Shown here piece by piece: positions 31,083 to 39,623 of a stretch of DNA of 64,000 bases. The notes beneath the pieces are model-generated. The model was not told the origin of the DNA and searched no databases. It saw nothing but the letters and a program-made list of their open reading frames with translations. Within the stretch, counting starts at the first letter, position 1, and each line of letters opens with the position of its first letter. Origin of the DNA: Rhodococcus jostii RHA1 (lineage in GTDB: Bacteria > Actinomycetota > Actinomycetes > Mycobacteriales > Mycobacteriaceae); assembly GCF_000014565.1 (NCBI RefSeq), contig NC_008268.1:186001-250000 (forward strand), read 5' to 3'. Made by a program: the position numbers and the translations under genes.

Positions 31083-32738
31083 ATGTCAGCAGAACCCGCA
31101 GATCTGGTCTTCACCGGCGGATCGATTGCCACCCTGGACCCGGCCCGCAGCCGCGCCACGACGGTCGCCGTCACCGGTGGCCGGATATCCGCCGTCGGCC
31201 ACGACGAGGTCAGGGAGCTGATCGGCTCCCGCACCGAGGTCGTCGACCTCACCGGCAGGCTGCTGCTGCCCGGCTTCCAGGACGCGCACATCCATCCCGT
31301 GGTGGCCGGCCTCGAGTACGCCCGCTGCAACCTCACGGGCACCAGCGACGCCGCCGGCACCCTCGCCGCCATCCGCAGCTACGCCGACGCACACCCGGAG
31401 TTGCCGTGGATCGTCGGCGGCGGGTGGTCGATGGAGGCGTTCGACGGGGGCACACCCACCGCGCAACTCCTCGACACCGTCGTGCGGGATCGGCCGGTGT
31501 TTCTGCCCAACCGCGACCACCACGGGGCTTGGGCCAACACGAGAGCGCTGGACCTCGCGGGCATCACCCGAGACACCCCCGATCCCGTCGGTGGACGTAT
31601 CGAACGCGACGCCGACGGCTTGCCGACCGGCATGCTCCAGGAGTCCGCGATGGAGTTGGTCGGCTGCCACACCCCGCAGCACACGCCCGACGACCGGCTG
31701 AAGGCCCTGCTCCACGCCCAGCAGCACCTGCATTCGCTCGGCATCACCGCCTGGCAGGACGCGCTACTCGGCGACACCTCCGGGATCTCCGACGTCTCGG
31801 ACGCCTACCTGAGCGCGGCCGGCGACGGGTCACTCACCGCGCGGGTGGCGGGCGCCTTGTGGTGGGATCGCGATCGGGGCGCCGAGCAGATCCCCGATCT
31901 GCTCCGGCGGCGTTCCCTTCTCCGCGTCGGGCGGATGCGGGCCGACACCGTGAAGATCATGCTCGACGGTGTCGCCGAATCCCGCACCGCGGCCATGATC
32001 TCCCCGTATCTGGATGGATGCGGCTGCGCGACAGCCCATTCCGGCACCAGCTTCGTCGACCCGGACGAGCTGCGCGGATACGTCACCGAGCTCGACGCCC
32101 TCGGATTTCAGGTGCACTTCCACGCGCTCGGTGACCGGGCCGTGCGCGACGCGCTCGACGCGGTCGACGCCGCTCGGACGGCGAACGGATTCCGCGACAC
32201 CCGGCCGCACCTCGCCCACCTTCAGGTCGTGGACCCGGACGACATCCCCCGCTTCCGCGCGCTCGGCGTCACGGCCAACATGCAACCGCTGTGGGCAGCC
32301 CACGAACCGCAGATGGACGAACTCACCATCCCCTTCCTCGGGGACGAGCGCTCCCGCAGGCAGTACCCCTTCGGTTCCCTGCTGCGTTCGGGCGCAACGC
32401 TGGCAGCCGGCAGCGACTGGCCGGTCAGCAGCGCCGACCCGATCCACGGCATCCACGTCGCGGTCAATCGCGTGCTGCCGGGCCGGGACGGGCAGGGGCG
32501 CCCGGTGTTCCTCCCGGAGCAACGAATCGACCTCACGGCCGCACTGACCGCCTACACCGCCGGGTCCGCGTACGTGAACCACCTCGACGACACGGGGAGC
32601 ATCGAGGTGGGCAAGCTCGCAGACCTGGTGGTCCTCGACCGGGATCCGTTCACGGGAACCGCCGACGAGATCGGCGGGAGCCGGGCGGTCCTGACCTATG
32701 TGGGCGGTAATCGCGTCTACTCCGCACCGGACGCCTGA
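31083..32738 (+). CDS. Amidohydrolase family 3 (YtcJ-like) protein
   Basis: This 551-residue predicted metal hydrolase has LLLPGFQDAHIHPV with the HxH pair near residue 70. A central VHFHALGDRAVRDALDAVD and HLAHLQVVDPDD supply further His ligands, and LAAGSDWPVSS carries the catalytic Asp. ATG 31083 has AGGAG about 8 nt upstream. It follows the APC permease and is presumably co-expressed under the divergent TetR. The pairing suggests it attacks an imported amide or N-acyl compound; the substrate is unknown. A second family member lies at 20630-22228 in an unrelated setting. Confidence 0.86.
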   Translation: MSAEPADLVFTGGSIATLDPARSRATTVAVTGGRISAVGHDEVRELIGSRTEVVDLTGRLLLPGFQDAHIHPVVAGLEYARCNLTGTSDAAGTLAAIRSYADAHPELPWIVGGGWSMEAFDGGTPTAQLLDTVVRDRPVFLPNRDHHGAWANTRALDLAGITRDTPDPVGGRIERDADGLPTGMLQESAMELVGCHTPQHTPDDRLKALLHAQQHLHSLGITAWQDALLGDTSGISDVSDAYLSAAGDGSLTARVAGALWWDRDRGAEQIPDLLRRRSLLRVGRMRADTVKIMLDGVAESRTAAMISPYLDGCGCATAHSGTSFVDPDELRGYVTELDALGFQVHFHALGDRAVRDALDAVDAARTANGFRDTRPHLAHLQVVDPDDIPRFRALGVTANMQPLWAAHEPQMDELTIPFLGDERSRRQYPFGSLLRSGATLAAGSDWPVSSADPIHGIHVAVNRVLPGRDGQGRPVFLPEQRIDLTAALTAYTAGSAYVNHLDDTGSIEVGKLADLVVLDRDPFTGTADEIGGSRAVLTYVGGNRVYSAPDA

Positions 32739-32854
32739 GGACCAGCGGGAGGCAGCCCTGCTCGGCGGCGCGGATGCCGATCGGCGGACCGTCGTGGCGC
32801 CGATCGGCATCCGCGGCCACACTGGAGGTGTCCCGCCGAAGTCAGGAGACAGTG

Positions 32855-33259
32855 ATGGGCGACAACAGGCCGTTCGGGTTCGACCCCGACGATCTCGACC
32901 GCGTGATCCGTGAGGCCGGCGAGGAATTGCAGGGCGTCAAGGACCGGATCGTCAGGTTCCTGGACCAGGCGGATTCTCAGATTCCGTGGACGGGCGTGTT
33001 CGCGGACTTCGCCCGCTCTCCGCGCGGCGCGGCGAAGCCGGAAACCGCCGGCGAGACCGGTGACGGTGTGTGGGCGATCTACACGCTCGACGACGAGGGC
33101 GTCGCACGCGTCGAGCAGGTGTATGCCACCGAACTCGATGCGCTCCGCGCGCACAAGCACAACACGGATCCCCACCGGTCGGTGCGGTTCCTCCCCTACG
33201 GCGTCACCGTCAGCGTCCTCGACCAGCCGGAGGAAGCAGCGCCACCGGAGACGGAGTGA
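32855..33259 (+). CDS. Conserved hypothetical protein
   Basis: This 134-residue soluble, acidic protein has an N-terminal helix (PDDLDRVIREAGEELQGVKDRIVRFLD). A strand-rich part follows: DGVWAIYTLDDEGVARVEQVYATELDALRAHK, then RSVRFLPYGVTVSVLDQ. There is no signal peptide, cysteine cluster or known catalytic motif. ATG 32855 follows AGGAGA at about 6 nt. It ends 10 bp before the convergent kinase gene. I do not recognise a function. Confidence 0.75.
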   Translation: MGDNRPFGFDPDDLDRVIREAGEELQGVKDRIVRFLDQADSQIPWTGVFADFARSPRGAAKPETAGETGDGVWAIYTLDDEGVARVEQVYATELDALRAHKHNTDPHRSVRFLPYGVTVSVLDQPEEAAPPETE

Positions 33260-33269
33260 CCGAGGCCGC

Positions 33270-34433
33270 TCAGTCCTCCAGCTCGAGCGGCAACTCCGCG
33301 GTGACCCGCCAGCTGCCGTCTGTCTGCCGTCCCGCCTCGAGGGTGCCGTGCAGGACGGCGACCCGCTCTCGCATACCGAGCAGGCCGTTGCCCGACCCGA
33401 GCGAGAACTGCCCGGACGAGTTGCCGTTGTCGGTGATCTCGACGAGGACATCCGTCTCGCGCCGCCGCACCCGCACCTTCGCGCGCGGACGCTCCCCGGC
33501 GTGCCGCAGCACATTTGTCAACGATTCCTGGACCAGCCGGTGGACGCCGAGGCTGACCGCGGGGCTGATGTCGTCCAACTCCCCCGTCAGTTCGAGTTCC
33601 ACGGGCAGGCCGGCGCTGCGCATCATGTCGACCACTCGGGCGAGGCCGGCCGTGCCGTGCTGGGGCATGTCGTCGGTCGCCGGTTCGGTGCGCAGCAGCG
33701 AGACGGTGCGCCGCAGTTCCGCCAGAGCCTCCCGCCCGGTGCTCGCGATGTTGGTGAGTGCCTGCTTCGCGATGTCGGGGTTGGTCTTCAGGGCATACGA
33801 CGCGCCGTCGGCCTGAACGATCATCACGCTCACCGCATGTGCGACCACGTCGTGCAGTTCCCGGGCGATCCGGGTCCGCTCGGCCGCCACCGCATCCTCG
33901 GCGCGGCGATCCCGGTCGTAGTCGGCGACGACGAGGCGCGCGGCGACCTCCTCGTCGTAGGCCCGCCGGGCGCCGAGGAACTCCGCCGTGATCCACGAGA
34001 GCGCGAAGACGAGGACGGAGAACAGTCCGGCGGCCACCAGTTCCTGTTCCAGCAACCAGATCGACAGGGCCGAATCGACGACGAGACCCACCGCGTACAC
34101 CGCGGCGGTGCTGCGGTCGACGTAGGCGACGAGCGTGTAGAGGGCGACGGCGAGCGCCAGCAGACCGGGATGTTCGGCGTCGAGGTCACCGATCGAATAA
34201 CTGATGAAGGTGATCGTGATCGACATCACGAGAACGGCACCGGCCGCCGCCAGCGGGTACTTGCGACGCCACACGATCGGCAGGCACAGCAGGAAACCCA
34301 TGACCAGCTGCACCCACGGCGAGCGGTCGCCCGACGCGGTGAACACGAACACCTCGAGGGTGAACAGGATCGCCGCCAGCATCGAGTCCGCAACCGTCGG
34401 CTTTCCTCGCAGCCACAGACTGAACCTCCGCAT
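33270..34433 (-). CDS. Membrane sensor histidine kinase (HisKA_3 type), orphan
   Basis: This 388-residue kinase has an N-terminal membrane part with about five hydrophobic helices (residues 18-155). The dimerisation and phosphoacceptor segment ERTRIARELHDVVAHAVSVM has the likely phosphorylated His194. The ATPase domain has the N-box region VHRLVQESLTNVLRHA, and DNGNSSGQ and GSGNGLLGMRERV for the G boxes. This kinase class normally works with a NarL-type regulator, but none adjoins it; the only one in the window is at 23603-24262. ATG 34433 is divergent from the TauE/SafE-type exporter gene 46 bp away. Confidence 0.9.
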   Translation of the reverse strand: MRRFSLWLRGKPTVADSMLAAILFTLEVFVFTASGDRSPWVQLVMGFLLCLPIVWRRKYPLAAAGAVLVMSITITFISYSIGDLDAEHPGLLALAVALYTLVAYVDRSTAAVYAVGLVVDSALSIWLLEQELVAAGLFSVLVFALSWITAEFLGARRAYDEEVAARLVVADYDRDRRAEDAVAAERTRIARELHDVVAHAVSVMIVQADGASYALKTNPDIAKQALTNIASTGREALAELRRTVSLLRTEPATDDMPQHGTAGLARVVDMMRSAGLPVELELTGELDDISPAVSLGVHRLVQESLTNVLRHAGERPRAKVRVRRRETDVLVEITDNGNSSGQFSLGSGNGLLGMRERVAVLHGTLEAGRQTDGSWRVTAELPLELED

Positions 34434-34479
34434 GTGCACAGCGTAAGTACCTCGGGGTGGGTGTGGTTGAGTCTGCACC

Positions 34480-35247
34480 ATGAATGTGGGTGACTGGGCG
34501 CTTCTTCTCACCGCCGCGACGGCCGCCGGGTGGGTGGACGCCGTCGTCGGCGGCGGCGGACTGATCCTCATTCCCGCGCTGTTTCTCGTCGCACCGCAGC
34601 TGACGCCGCAGGCGGCGCTGGCCACCAACAAGCTCACCGCATTCACCGGCACCTCCGCCGCCGTCGTCACGTTCGCGCGCCGGATCCCCATGAACTGGCG
34701 GTTGCTGGTTCCCGCAGGCCTGCTCGCGGCGGTGGCATCCGCGCTCGGCGCGGCAACGGTGTCGCGCATCGACAAGGACGTCTTCATCCCGCTCATCATG
34801 GCGGTGCTCGTCGGCGTTGCCGTCTTCGTGACGATCCGTCCGCAGCTCGGGACCACGCTGGCAAAGGATCCGCCGACACGGCGGAAGGTCGTCGCGGTCG
34901 TCCTGCTGTCTGCCGGGCTCCTCGGTTTCTACGACGGACTGTTCGGGCCGGGCACCGGCACATTCCTCATCATCAGCTTCGCCACGTTCCTCGGCACGGA
35001 ATTCGTGCGCAGTGCGGCGATGGCGAAGGTGATCAATCTGGGATCGAATCTCGGTGCGCTGGTGTTCTTCGCCGCCACCGGTCACGTGCTGTGGGCACTC
35101 GGCCTGGGTATGGCGGTCTGCAACGTGATCGGCGCGGTCATCGGCTCGCGGATGGCACTGAGCAAGGGCGCCGGATTCGTCCGGATCACCCTGCTGATCG
35201 TGGTGATCGCGATGGTGATCCGGTTGGGTTGGCAGCAATTCGGCTGA
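34480..35247 (+). CDS. TSUP (TauE/SafE) family exporter
   Basis: This 255-residue membrane protein has about eight hydrophobic segments and the two related halves typical of TauE/SafE proteins. The first has GWVDAVVGGGGLILIPAL and ALATNKLTAFTGTSAAVV; the second has LGFYDGLFGPGTGTFLIISF and FVRSAAMAKVINLGSNLGALV. Members move sulfite, sulfonates or other sulfur-containing organic anions. The substrate cannot be told here. It is divergent from the sensor kinase and precedes tldD by 13 bp. Confidence 0.9.
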   Translation: MNVGDWALLLTAATAAGWVDAVVGGGGLILIPALFLVAPQLTPQAALATNKLTAFTGTSAAVVTFARRIPMNWRLLVPAGLLAAVASALGAATVSRIDKDVFIPLIMAVLVGVAVFVTIRPQLGTTLAKDPPTRRKVVAVVLLSAGLLGFYDGLFGPGTGTFLIISFATFLGTEFVRSAAMAKVINLGSNLGALVFFAATGHVLWALGLGMAVCNVIGAVIGSRMALSKGAGFVRITLLIVVIAMVIRLGWQQFG

Positions 35248-35260
35248 GCGACCGACTACG

Positions 35261-36790
35261 GTGGTCCAGGTGACGGCTCCACGACAGGTTGATCCGGAAT
35301 TCCTTGCCCTCCCCCTGCGTTCGCTGGCGGACGCGGCACTCGCCGCTGCCCGCGCGGCGGGCGCGTCGCACGCCGACCTGCGGGTGCATCGGCTGACCAG
35401 CCAGTCGCTGCGGCTGCGCGACGGCGAAGTGCAGTCGGCGGTGGACACCAGCGAACTCGGCTTCGCGGTGCGTGTCGTCGTCGACGGCACCTGGGGTTTC
35501 GCGTCGCATGCCGAGCTGACGCCGGCGACCGCCGCCGCGACGGCGGAACAGGCCGTCGCGGTCGCCCGGGCGCTGCGTCGACTGAACCGTGAGCACGTCG
35601 AACTCGCCGCCGAACCGGTGCACACGGACGTCCGCTGGGTGTCCGATTACGACGTCGATCCGTTCGAAGTTCCCGCCTCCGACAAGATCTCGCTGCTCGG
35701 TGAATACTCCCGCAGGCTCCTCGCATCCGACGGTGTCGACCACGTCACTGCCGGATGCCTGCATGTGAAGGAGCAGACGTTCTACGCCGATCTCGCCGGA
35801 TCGTCCATCGTGCAGCAGCGGGTGCGGCTGCATCCGCAACTCGAGGCCACCACCGTCGACCAGTCGGCCGGTGTGTTCGAGACGATGCGCACCCTCGCTC
35901 CGCCCGTCGGCCGCGGATGGGAATACGTTGCCGGCGACGGGGTGTGGAACTGGACCGACGAACTCGCCCGGATCCCGGACCTGCTGGCCGAGAAGGTGAA
36001 GGCCCCCACCGTGGTACCCGGTCCCACCGACCTGGTGATCGACCCGACCAACCTGTGGCTGACCATCCACGAATCCATCGGGCACGCCACCGAGTACGAC
36101 CGCGCCATCGGCTACGAGGCCGCGTACGCCGGCACGTCGTTCGCCACCCCCGACAAGCTCGGCACGCTGCGCTACGGGACGCCGATCATGCACGTGACCG
36201 CGGACCGGACCGAGCGGCACGGTCTCGCCACGATCGGCTACGACGACGAAGGCGTCGAAACCCAGTCCTGGGACCTGGTTGCCGACGGGATTCTCGTCGG
36301 CTACCAGCTCGACCGGGCGTTCGCGCCCCGGCTCGGGCTGGAGCGTTCCAACGGCTGCTCGTATGCCGACTCGCCGCACCACGTCCCCATTCAGCGAATG
36401 GCCAACGTGTCGTTGCAGCCCGACCCCGACGCCGACCGCAGCACCGACGACCTGATCTCCGATGTGGAGGACGGCATCTATGTGGTCGGCGACAAGTCCT
36501 GGTCGATCGACATGCAGCGCTACAACTTCCAGTTCACCGGTCAGCGGTTCTACCGCATCCGCGGCGGGAAGCTCGACGGCCAACTCCGCGACGTCGCGTA
36601 CCAGGCGACGACCACGGACTTCTGGGGTTCGATGGACGCTGTCGGCGGCCGCTCCACGTGGCAGCTCGGCGGCGCCTTCAACTGCGGCAAGGCGCAGCCC
36701 GGCCAGGTCGCGGCCGTCAGCCACGGCTGCCCGTCGGCACTCTTCCGCGGCGTCAACGTACTGAACACTCGGACAGAAGGCGGCCGATGA
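35261..36790 (+). CDS. tldD: TldD-family metalloprotease subunit
   Basis: This 509-residue protein is the catalytic half of a TldD/TldE heterodimer, which degrades unfolded or modified peptides and in other bacteria matures some peptide products. The metal-binding HExxxH motif is visible at about residue 270 in TIHESIGHATEYD. The C-terminal GGAFNCGKAQPGQ and VSHGCPS segments match the family. The start could be GTG 35261 or the in-frame GTG 35270; I see no decisive ribosome site. The stop overlaps the tldE start in an ATGA junction, so the two are translationally coupled. Confidence 0.9.
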   Translation: MVQVTAPRQVDPEFLALPLRSLADAALAAARAAGASHADLRVHRLTSQSLRLRDGEVQSAVDTSELGFAVRVVVDGTWGFASHAELTPATAAATAEQAVAVARALRRLNREHVELAAEPVHTDVRWVSDYDVDPFEVPASDKISLLGEYSRRLLASDGVDHVTAGCLHVKEQTFYADLAGSSIVQQRVRLHPQLEATTVDQSAGVFETMRTLAPPVGRGWEYVAGDGVWNWTDELARIPDLLAEKVKAPTVVPGPTDLVIDPTNLWLTIHESIGHATEYDRAIGYEAAYAGTSFATPDKLGTLRYGTPIMHVTADRTERHGLATIGYDDEGVETQSWDLVADGILVGYQLDRAFAPRLGLERSNGCSYADSPHHVPIQRMANVSLQPDPDADRSTDDLISDVEDGIYVVGDKSWSIDMQRYNFQFTGQRFYRIRGGKLDGQLRDVAYQATTTDFWGSMDAVGGRSTWQLGGAFNCGKAQPGQVAAVSHGCPSALFRGVNVLNTRTEGGR

Positions 36791-38148
36791 TCGCACCGCA
36801 GCAACTCGTCGAGCAGGTCCTCGCCCGGGCCACCGTGGACGAAACCATCGTGATCGTCACCGATGCCAGCGAGGCGTCGCTGCGATGGGCAGGCAACTCG
36901 ATGACCACCAACGGCGTGTCCACATCGCGCAGCTGGACCGTCATCTCGATCGTCCGGGCCGGCGAGGACGCGAAGGTCGGCATCGTCACGTCCGCCTCCG
37001 TCGACGCCGCCGACATCGACGGTGTGGTCCGCTCGGCCGAAATCGCCGCCCGCGCAGCCACACCCGCATCGGACGCGATGCCGCTACTCACCGGAACCGA
37101 GGCCGATGAGCGGTGGGACGACTCGGCGGAGCGCACCGAGATCGGCGCGTTCGAACAGCTCGCCCAGGATCTGAGCATGGGCTTCGACGGCAGCGACCAG
37201 CTCTACGGCTTCGCCCACCACCAGCTGCACACCACGTGGCTGGGCACGTCGACCGGGATCCGGCGCCGATTCGCCCAGCCGACCGGATCGGTGGAGATCA
37301 ACGGCAAACGCGGCGATGCCAGCGCCTGGGTGGGCACCAGCACCAAGGACTTCACGGATGTGGCCAGCGTGAAGTTGCTCCAGGACCTGTCCACGCGCCT
37401 CGACTGGGCACGCAACCGGGTGGAGTTGCCCGCGGGCCGTTATGAGACGATCCTGCCGCCGTCCGCGGTCGCGGACCTCATGATCTACCTCATGTGGACG
37501 ATGGAGGGCCGGGCCGCCGAAGAAGGGCATTCCGCCCTGTCGGCGCCCGGGGGCACCCGTATCGGGGAGAAGCTGAGTGCGCTGCCCCTCACCCTCTATT
37601 CCGATCCGGCCGCGCTCGGCCTGGAATACACGCCGTTCGTCGTCACCGGGTCGTCGTCCGAATCGGTGTCCGTCTTCGACAACGGGATGGACGCGGGCCG
37701 GGTCGACTGGATCCGCGACGGGACCGTCAATGCGCTCGCGTACCCGCGGGCTGCGGCGAAGGAGTTCGGCGCCGACGTGACCGCGCCCGGCGACAACCTG
37801 ATCCTCGACGCCGGCGGTTCGGTGTCACTCGAGCAGATGGTGGCCGAGACCGAACGAGGGCTGCTGCTGACCACCCTCTGGTACATCCGGGAGGTCGACC
37901 CCGCCACCCTGCTGCTCACGGGATTGACGCGGGACGGCGTCTACCTCGTCGAGAACGGGAAGGTCACGGGCGCCGTGAACAACTTCCGGTTCAACGAGAG
38001 CCCCCTCGACCTGTTGCGGAGGGTCACCCAGGCCGGTGCCACCGAGCGGACGCTGCCCCGGGAATGGAAGGACTGGTTCACCCGAACCGCGATGCCGGCG
38101 TTGCGCGTCCCGGACTTCCACATGTCGTCCGTCAGCAAGGCGCTCTGA
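36787..38148 (+). CDS. tldE: TldE/PmbA-family protein
   Basis: This 453-residue partner of TldD lacks the HExxxH motif, as expected for the non-catalytic subunit. The N-terminal half carries TDASEASLRWAGNSMTTNGV. The C-terminal half has PFVVTGSSSESVSVFDNGMD, LLLTTLWYIREVDPATLLLTGLTRDGVYLVENG and NNFRFNESPLDLL, which are typical of PmbA. ATG 36787 overlaps the tldD stop. The protein normally builds the substrate tunnel with TldD. Confidence 0.9.
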   Translation: MIAPQQLVEQVLARATVDETIVIVTDASEASLRWAGNSMTTNGVSTSRSWTVISIVRAGEDAKVGIVTSASVDAADIDGVVRSAEIAARAATPASDAMPLLTGTEADERWDDSAERTEIGAFEQLAQDLSMGFDGSDQLYGFAHHQLHTTWLGTSTGIRRRFAQPTGSVEINGKRGDASAWVGTSTKDFTDVASVKLLQDLSTRLDWARNRVELPAGRYETILPPSAVADLMIYLMWTMEGRAAEEGHSALSAPGGTRIGEKLSALPLTLYSDPAALGLEYTPFVVTGSSSESVSVFDNGMDAGRVDWIRDGTVNALAYPRAAAKEFGADVTAPGDNLILDAGGSVSLEQMVAETERGLLLTTLWYIREVDPATLLLTGLTRDGVYLVENGKVTGAVNNFRFNESPLDLLRRVTQAGATERTLPREWKDWFTRTAMPALRVPDFHMSSVSKAL

Positions 38149-38366
38149 GGGGCGGATTCTATGCGGACGCTCGTCTAGGTGACAGCCCGTGCAGTTTCCG
38201 TTATAAATGCTGCAGACATCGCGCATATGAGATTCCTCACTCCAGAGCCGTTTCGCCGCGCATGTCATATTCAGGTCTCCAGAGAACGGGGCCGAAACTC
38301 ACCGTAGCGCCGCGTGGCCGGCGCATGCGCCGAGTACGTCCCTTGCCCGTCTGACCAGGAGGTTTC
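38149..38366. other. 218-bp gap upstream of small membrane-protein gene
   Basis: I see no gene here. A perfect 14-bp palindrome, CGGCGCATGCGCCG, lies at 38319-38332, about 35 bp before the next start. A ribosome site (AGGAGG) precedes ATG 38367. The gap probably holds the promoter of the small membrane protein and ANTAR genes. Confidence 0.35.
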
Positions 38367-38573
38367 ATGCACTCCGATACCACCACCCGCGACCTGCTCC
38401 ACGGCCACACCAAGGTCACGAGACGGTTCGCTCTCGCCGACGTGGCGCTGACGACGTTCGTCTGCCTCGTCTGCGCCACCGGAATCGGCATCATCACCGG
38501 TTCGGTTCTCGCCGCCGCGACGGGAGGACTGATCGTCGTCCTCGCGACGGCCCTGATGGTGGCGGCGGTATGA
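38367..38573 (+). CDS. Small two-helix membrane protein
   Basis: This 68-residue protein has a hydrophilic N-terminus (MHSDTTTRDLLHGHTKVTRR). Two hydrophobic segments follow (ALADVALTTFVCLVCATGIG, then IITGSVLAAATGGLIVVLATAL) with almost no loop between, so it is probably a membrane hairpin. A strong AGGAGG site precedes the ATG. The ANTAR gene follows within 45 bp, so they are probably one transcript. I recognise no family. Confidence 0.65.
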   Translation: MHSDTTTRDLLHGHTKVTRRFALADVALTTFVCLVCATGIGIITGSVLAAATGGLIVVLATALMVAAV

Positions 38574-38617
38574 CCGCGCCCAGACATCAGCGAAGCACCA
38601 CAATCCAGGAGATCACC

Positions 38618-38917
38618 GTGTCGAACGACGTACTCGAAACCGCACCGCCCGCACATTCGATTCCGCACCGTCACCCCGACGGACGCGAGGTTCTCGCCAC
38701 CGCGAAAGGCATTCTCATCGCCACCCGCGGTTACGGCGATGCCGAGGCGTTCGAGGAGTTACTCGACGTCTCCCGACATCATCACGTCAGTGTGATGCGG
38801 GCAGCTAAGTCGTTGGTGGAGTTGGCGACTCGGCGACAGCCGTGCCCGTCCGTGACGACGCCCGCACCGTCGTACGCCCTCGAGTTCAAGGAATGGACGA
38901 CGCTGCTGGCGCGGTGA
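38618..38917 (+). CDS. Stand-alone ANTAR-domain protein
   Basis: This protein of about 99 residues has an ANTAR-type RNA-binding domain (REVLATAKGILIATRGYGDAEAFEELL...MRAAKSLVELA, about residues 24-72) as its only recognisable part. GTG 38618 is preferred because AGGAG sits 6 nt upstream. An in-frame ATG at 38570 overlaps the previous stop and would add 16 residues. Isolated ANTAR proteins may act without a fused sensor. It is the second ANTAR protein in the window, after 25285-25956. Confidence 0.75.
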   Translation: MSNDVLETAPPAHSIPHRHPDGREVLATAKGILIATRGYGDAEAFEELLDVSRHHHVSVMRAAKSLVELATRRQPCPSVTTPAPSYALEFKEWTTLLAR

Positions 38918-39544
38918 CACCGTCCCTGTCCGCCCGGGTGAGACGCTGGTAGCCCCGGTGCGTGAGCCACTCGAGCGGCCCCCGATCGAACCGCCGCAAC
39001 CACAGGCGTGACACGACGATCAGGGTTGCCGAGACCGCACCGAACAGTGCGACCGTCGCCGGCACGACGGTGGCGCCGCCCAACCGGACCGCGAGGCCGA
39101 ATCCCCAGCCGTAGCAGACGACCGAGCACAGGATGTTCTGCAGCACATAGCAACTGAGCGCAGTGCGGCCCACTCCCGAGAGCGCCCGACCGGCCGGGCC
39201 GGGTTCGCTCCCGGCGCTCCGTCGAGCATCAGCAGCCCCGCGCGCCACGGGTAGCCGCCCGGCCACCGAGCGCCACGTCGCTGCGCGGAGCGCTGCTGGA
39301 TGACCAGTCCGATGCCGAACATGATGGTGAGCAGGCCGAGGAACTTGCCCTGCGCGAACTGCTGCAGAATCGCCTGCACCGGGGCCCATCCGCCGGTGGC
39401 ACGTCCGGTGCCGTTGACATACCCCACCAGACCCTCGACGTTGGTGAAGATCCAGATGTTGGTGGCGAGGGTTCCCAGGATGGCCGCACCGCGCATGACG
39501 TCGAGCGCGGCGTAGCGGTGGGAACTCGACAGTTGCGACGTCAT
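38886..39544 (-). pseudogene. Decayed DUF418 membrane-protein gene
   Basis: The N-terminal part reads from ATG 39544 as MTSQLSSSHRYAALDVMRGAAILGTL...GKFLGLLTIMFGIGLVIQQRSAQR up to about 39220 (WRAGLLMLDGA). The DUF418 C-terminal part is in another frame from about 39200 to the stop at 38886 (VGRTALSCYVLQNILCSVVCYGWGFG...LEWLTHRGYQRLTR). Together they give about 230 residues, against roughly 400 in intact relatives, and the central membrane helices are missing. An internal deletion with a frame change is the simplest explanation. DUF418 proteins are membrane proteins of unknown transport role. The gene is divergent from the TetR gene at 39624. Confidence 0.75.
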
Positions 39545-39562
39545 GCCTTCAGCCCTCCAGTA

Positions 39563-39588
39563 CTTGTTAGTACGATCGTGCCAACAAG
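39563..39588. promoter_or_regulatory. TetR operator 1
   Basis: This 26-bp near-perfect palindrome starts CTTGTT and ends AACAAG around a perfect ACGATCGT centre. Its centre (39575.5) is exactly 30 bp from that of the next palindrome. It lies between the DUF418 remnant and the TetR gene and shares the core pattern TARYACGRYCGTGYYA with operator 2. Confidence 0.7.
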
Positions 39589-39592
39589 TGTC

Positions 39593-39618
39593 CATGCTAA
39601 CACGGCCGTGCTAGCATG
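39593..39618. promoter_or_regulatory. TetR operator 2
   Basis: This 26-bp palindrome starts CATGCTA and ends TAGCATG around a perfect CACGGCCGTG centre, with one mismatched pair. It ends 5 bp before the TetR start codon. Its spacing of three helical turns from operator 1 suggests cooperative binding on one face of the DNA. Confidence 0.7.
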
Positions 39619-39623
39619 GGAGG

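Noticed and set aside
36885..37109. Arg/His-rich plus-strand frames inside tldE and tldD
   Set aside because: They are out-of-frame shadows of the coupled tldD-tldE genes, with no ribosome site or family match.
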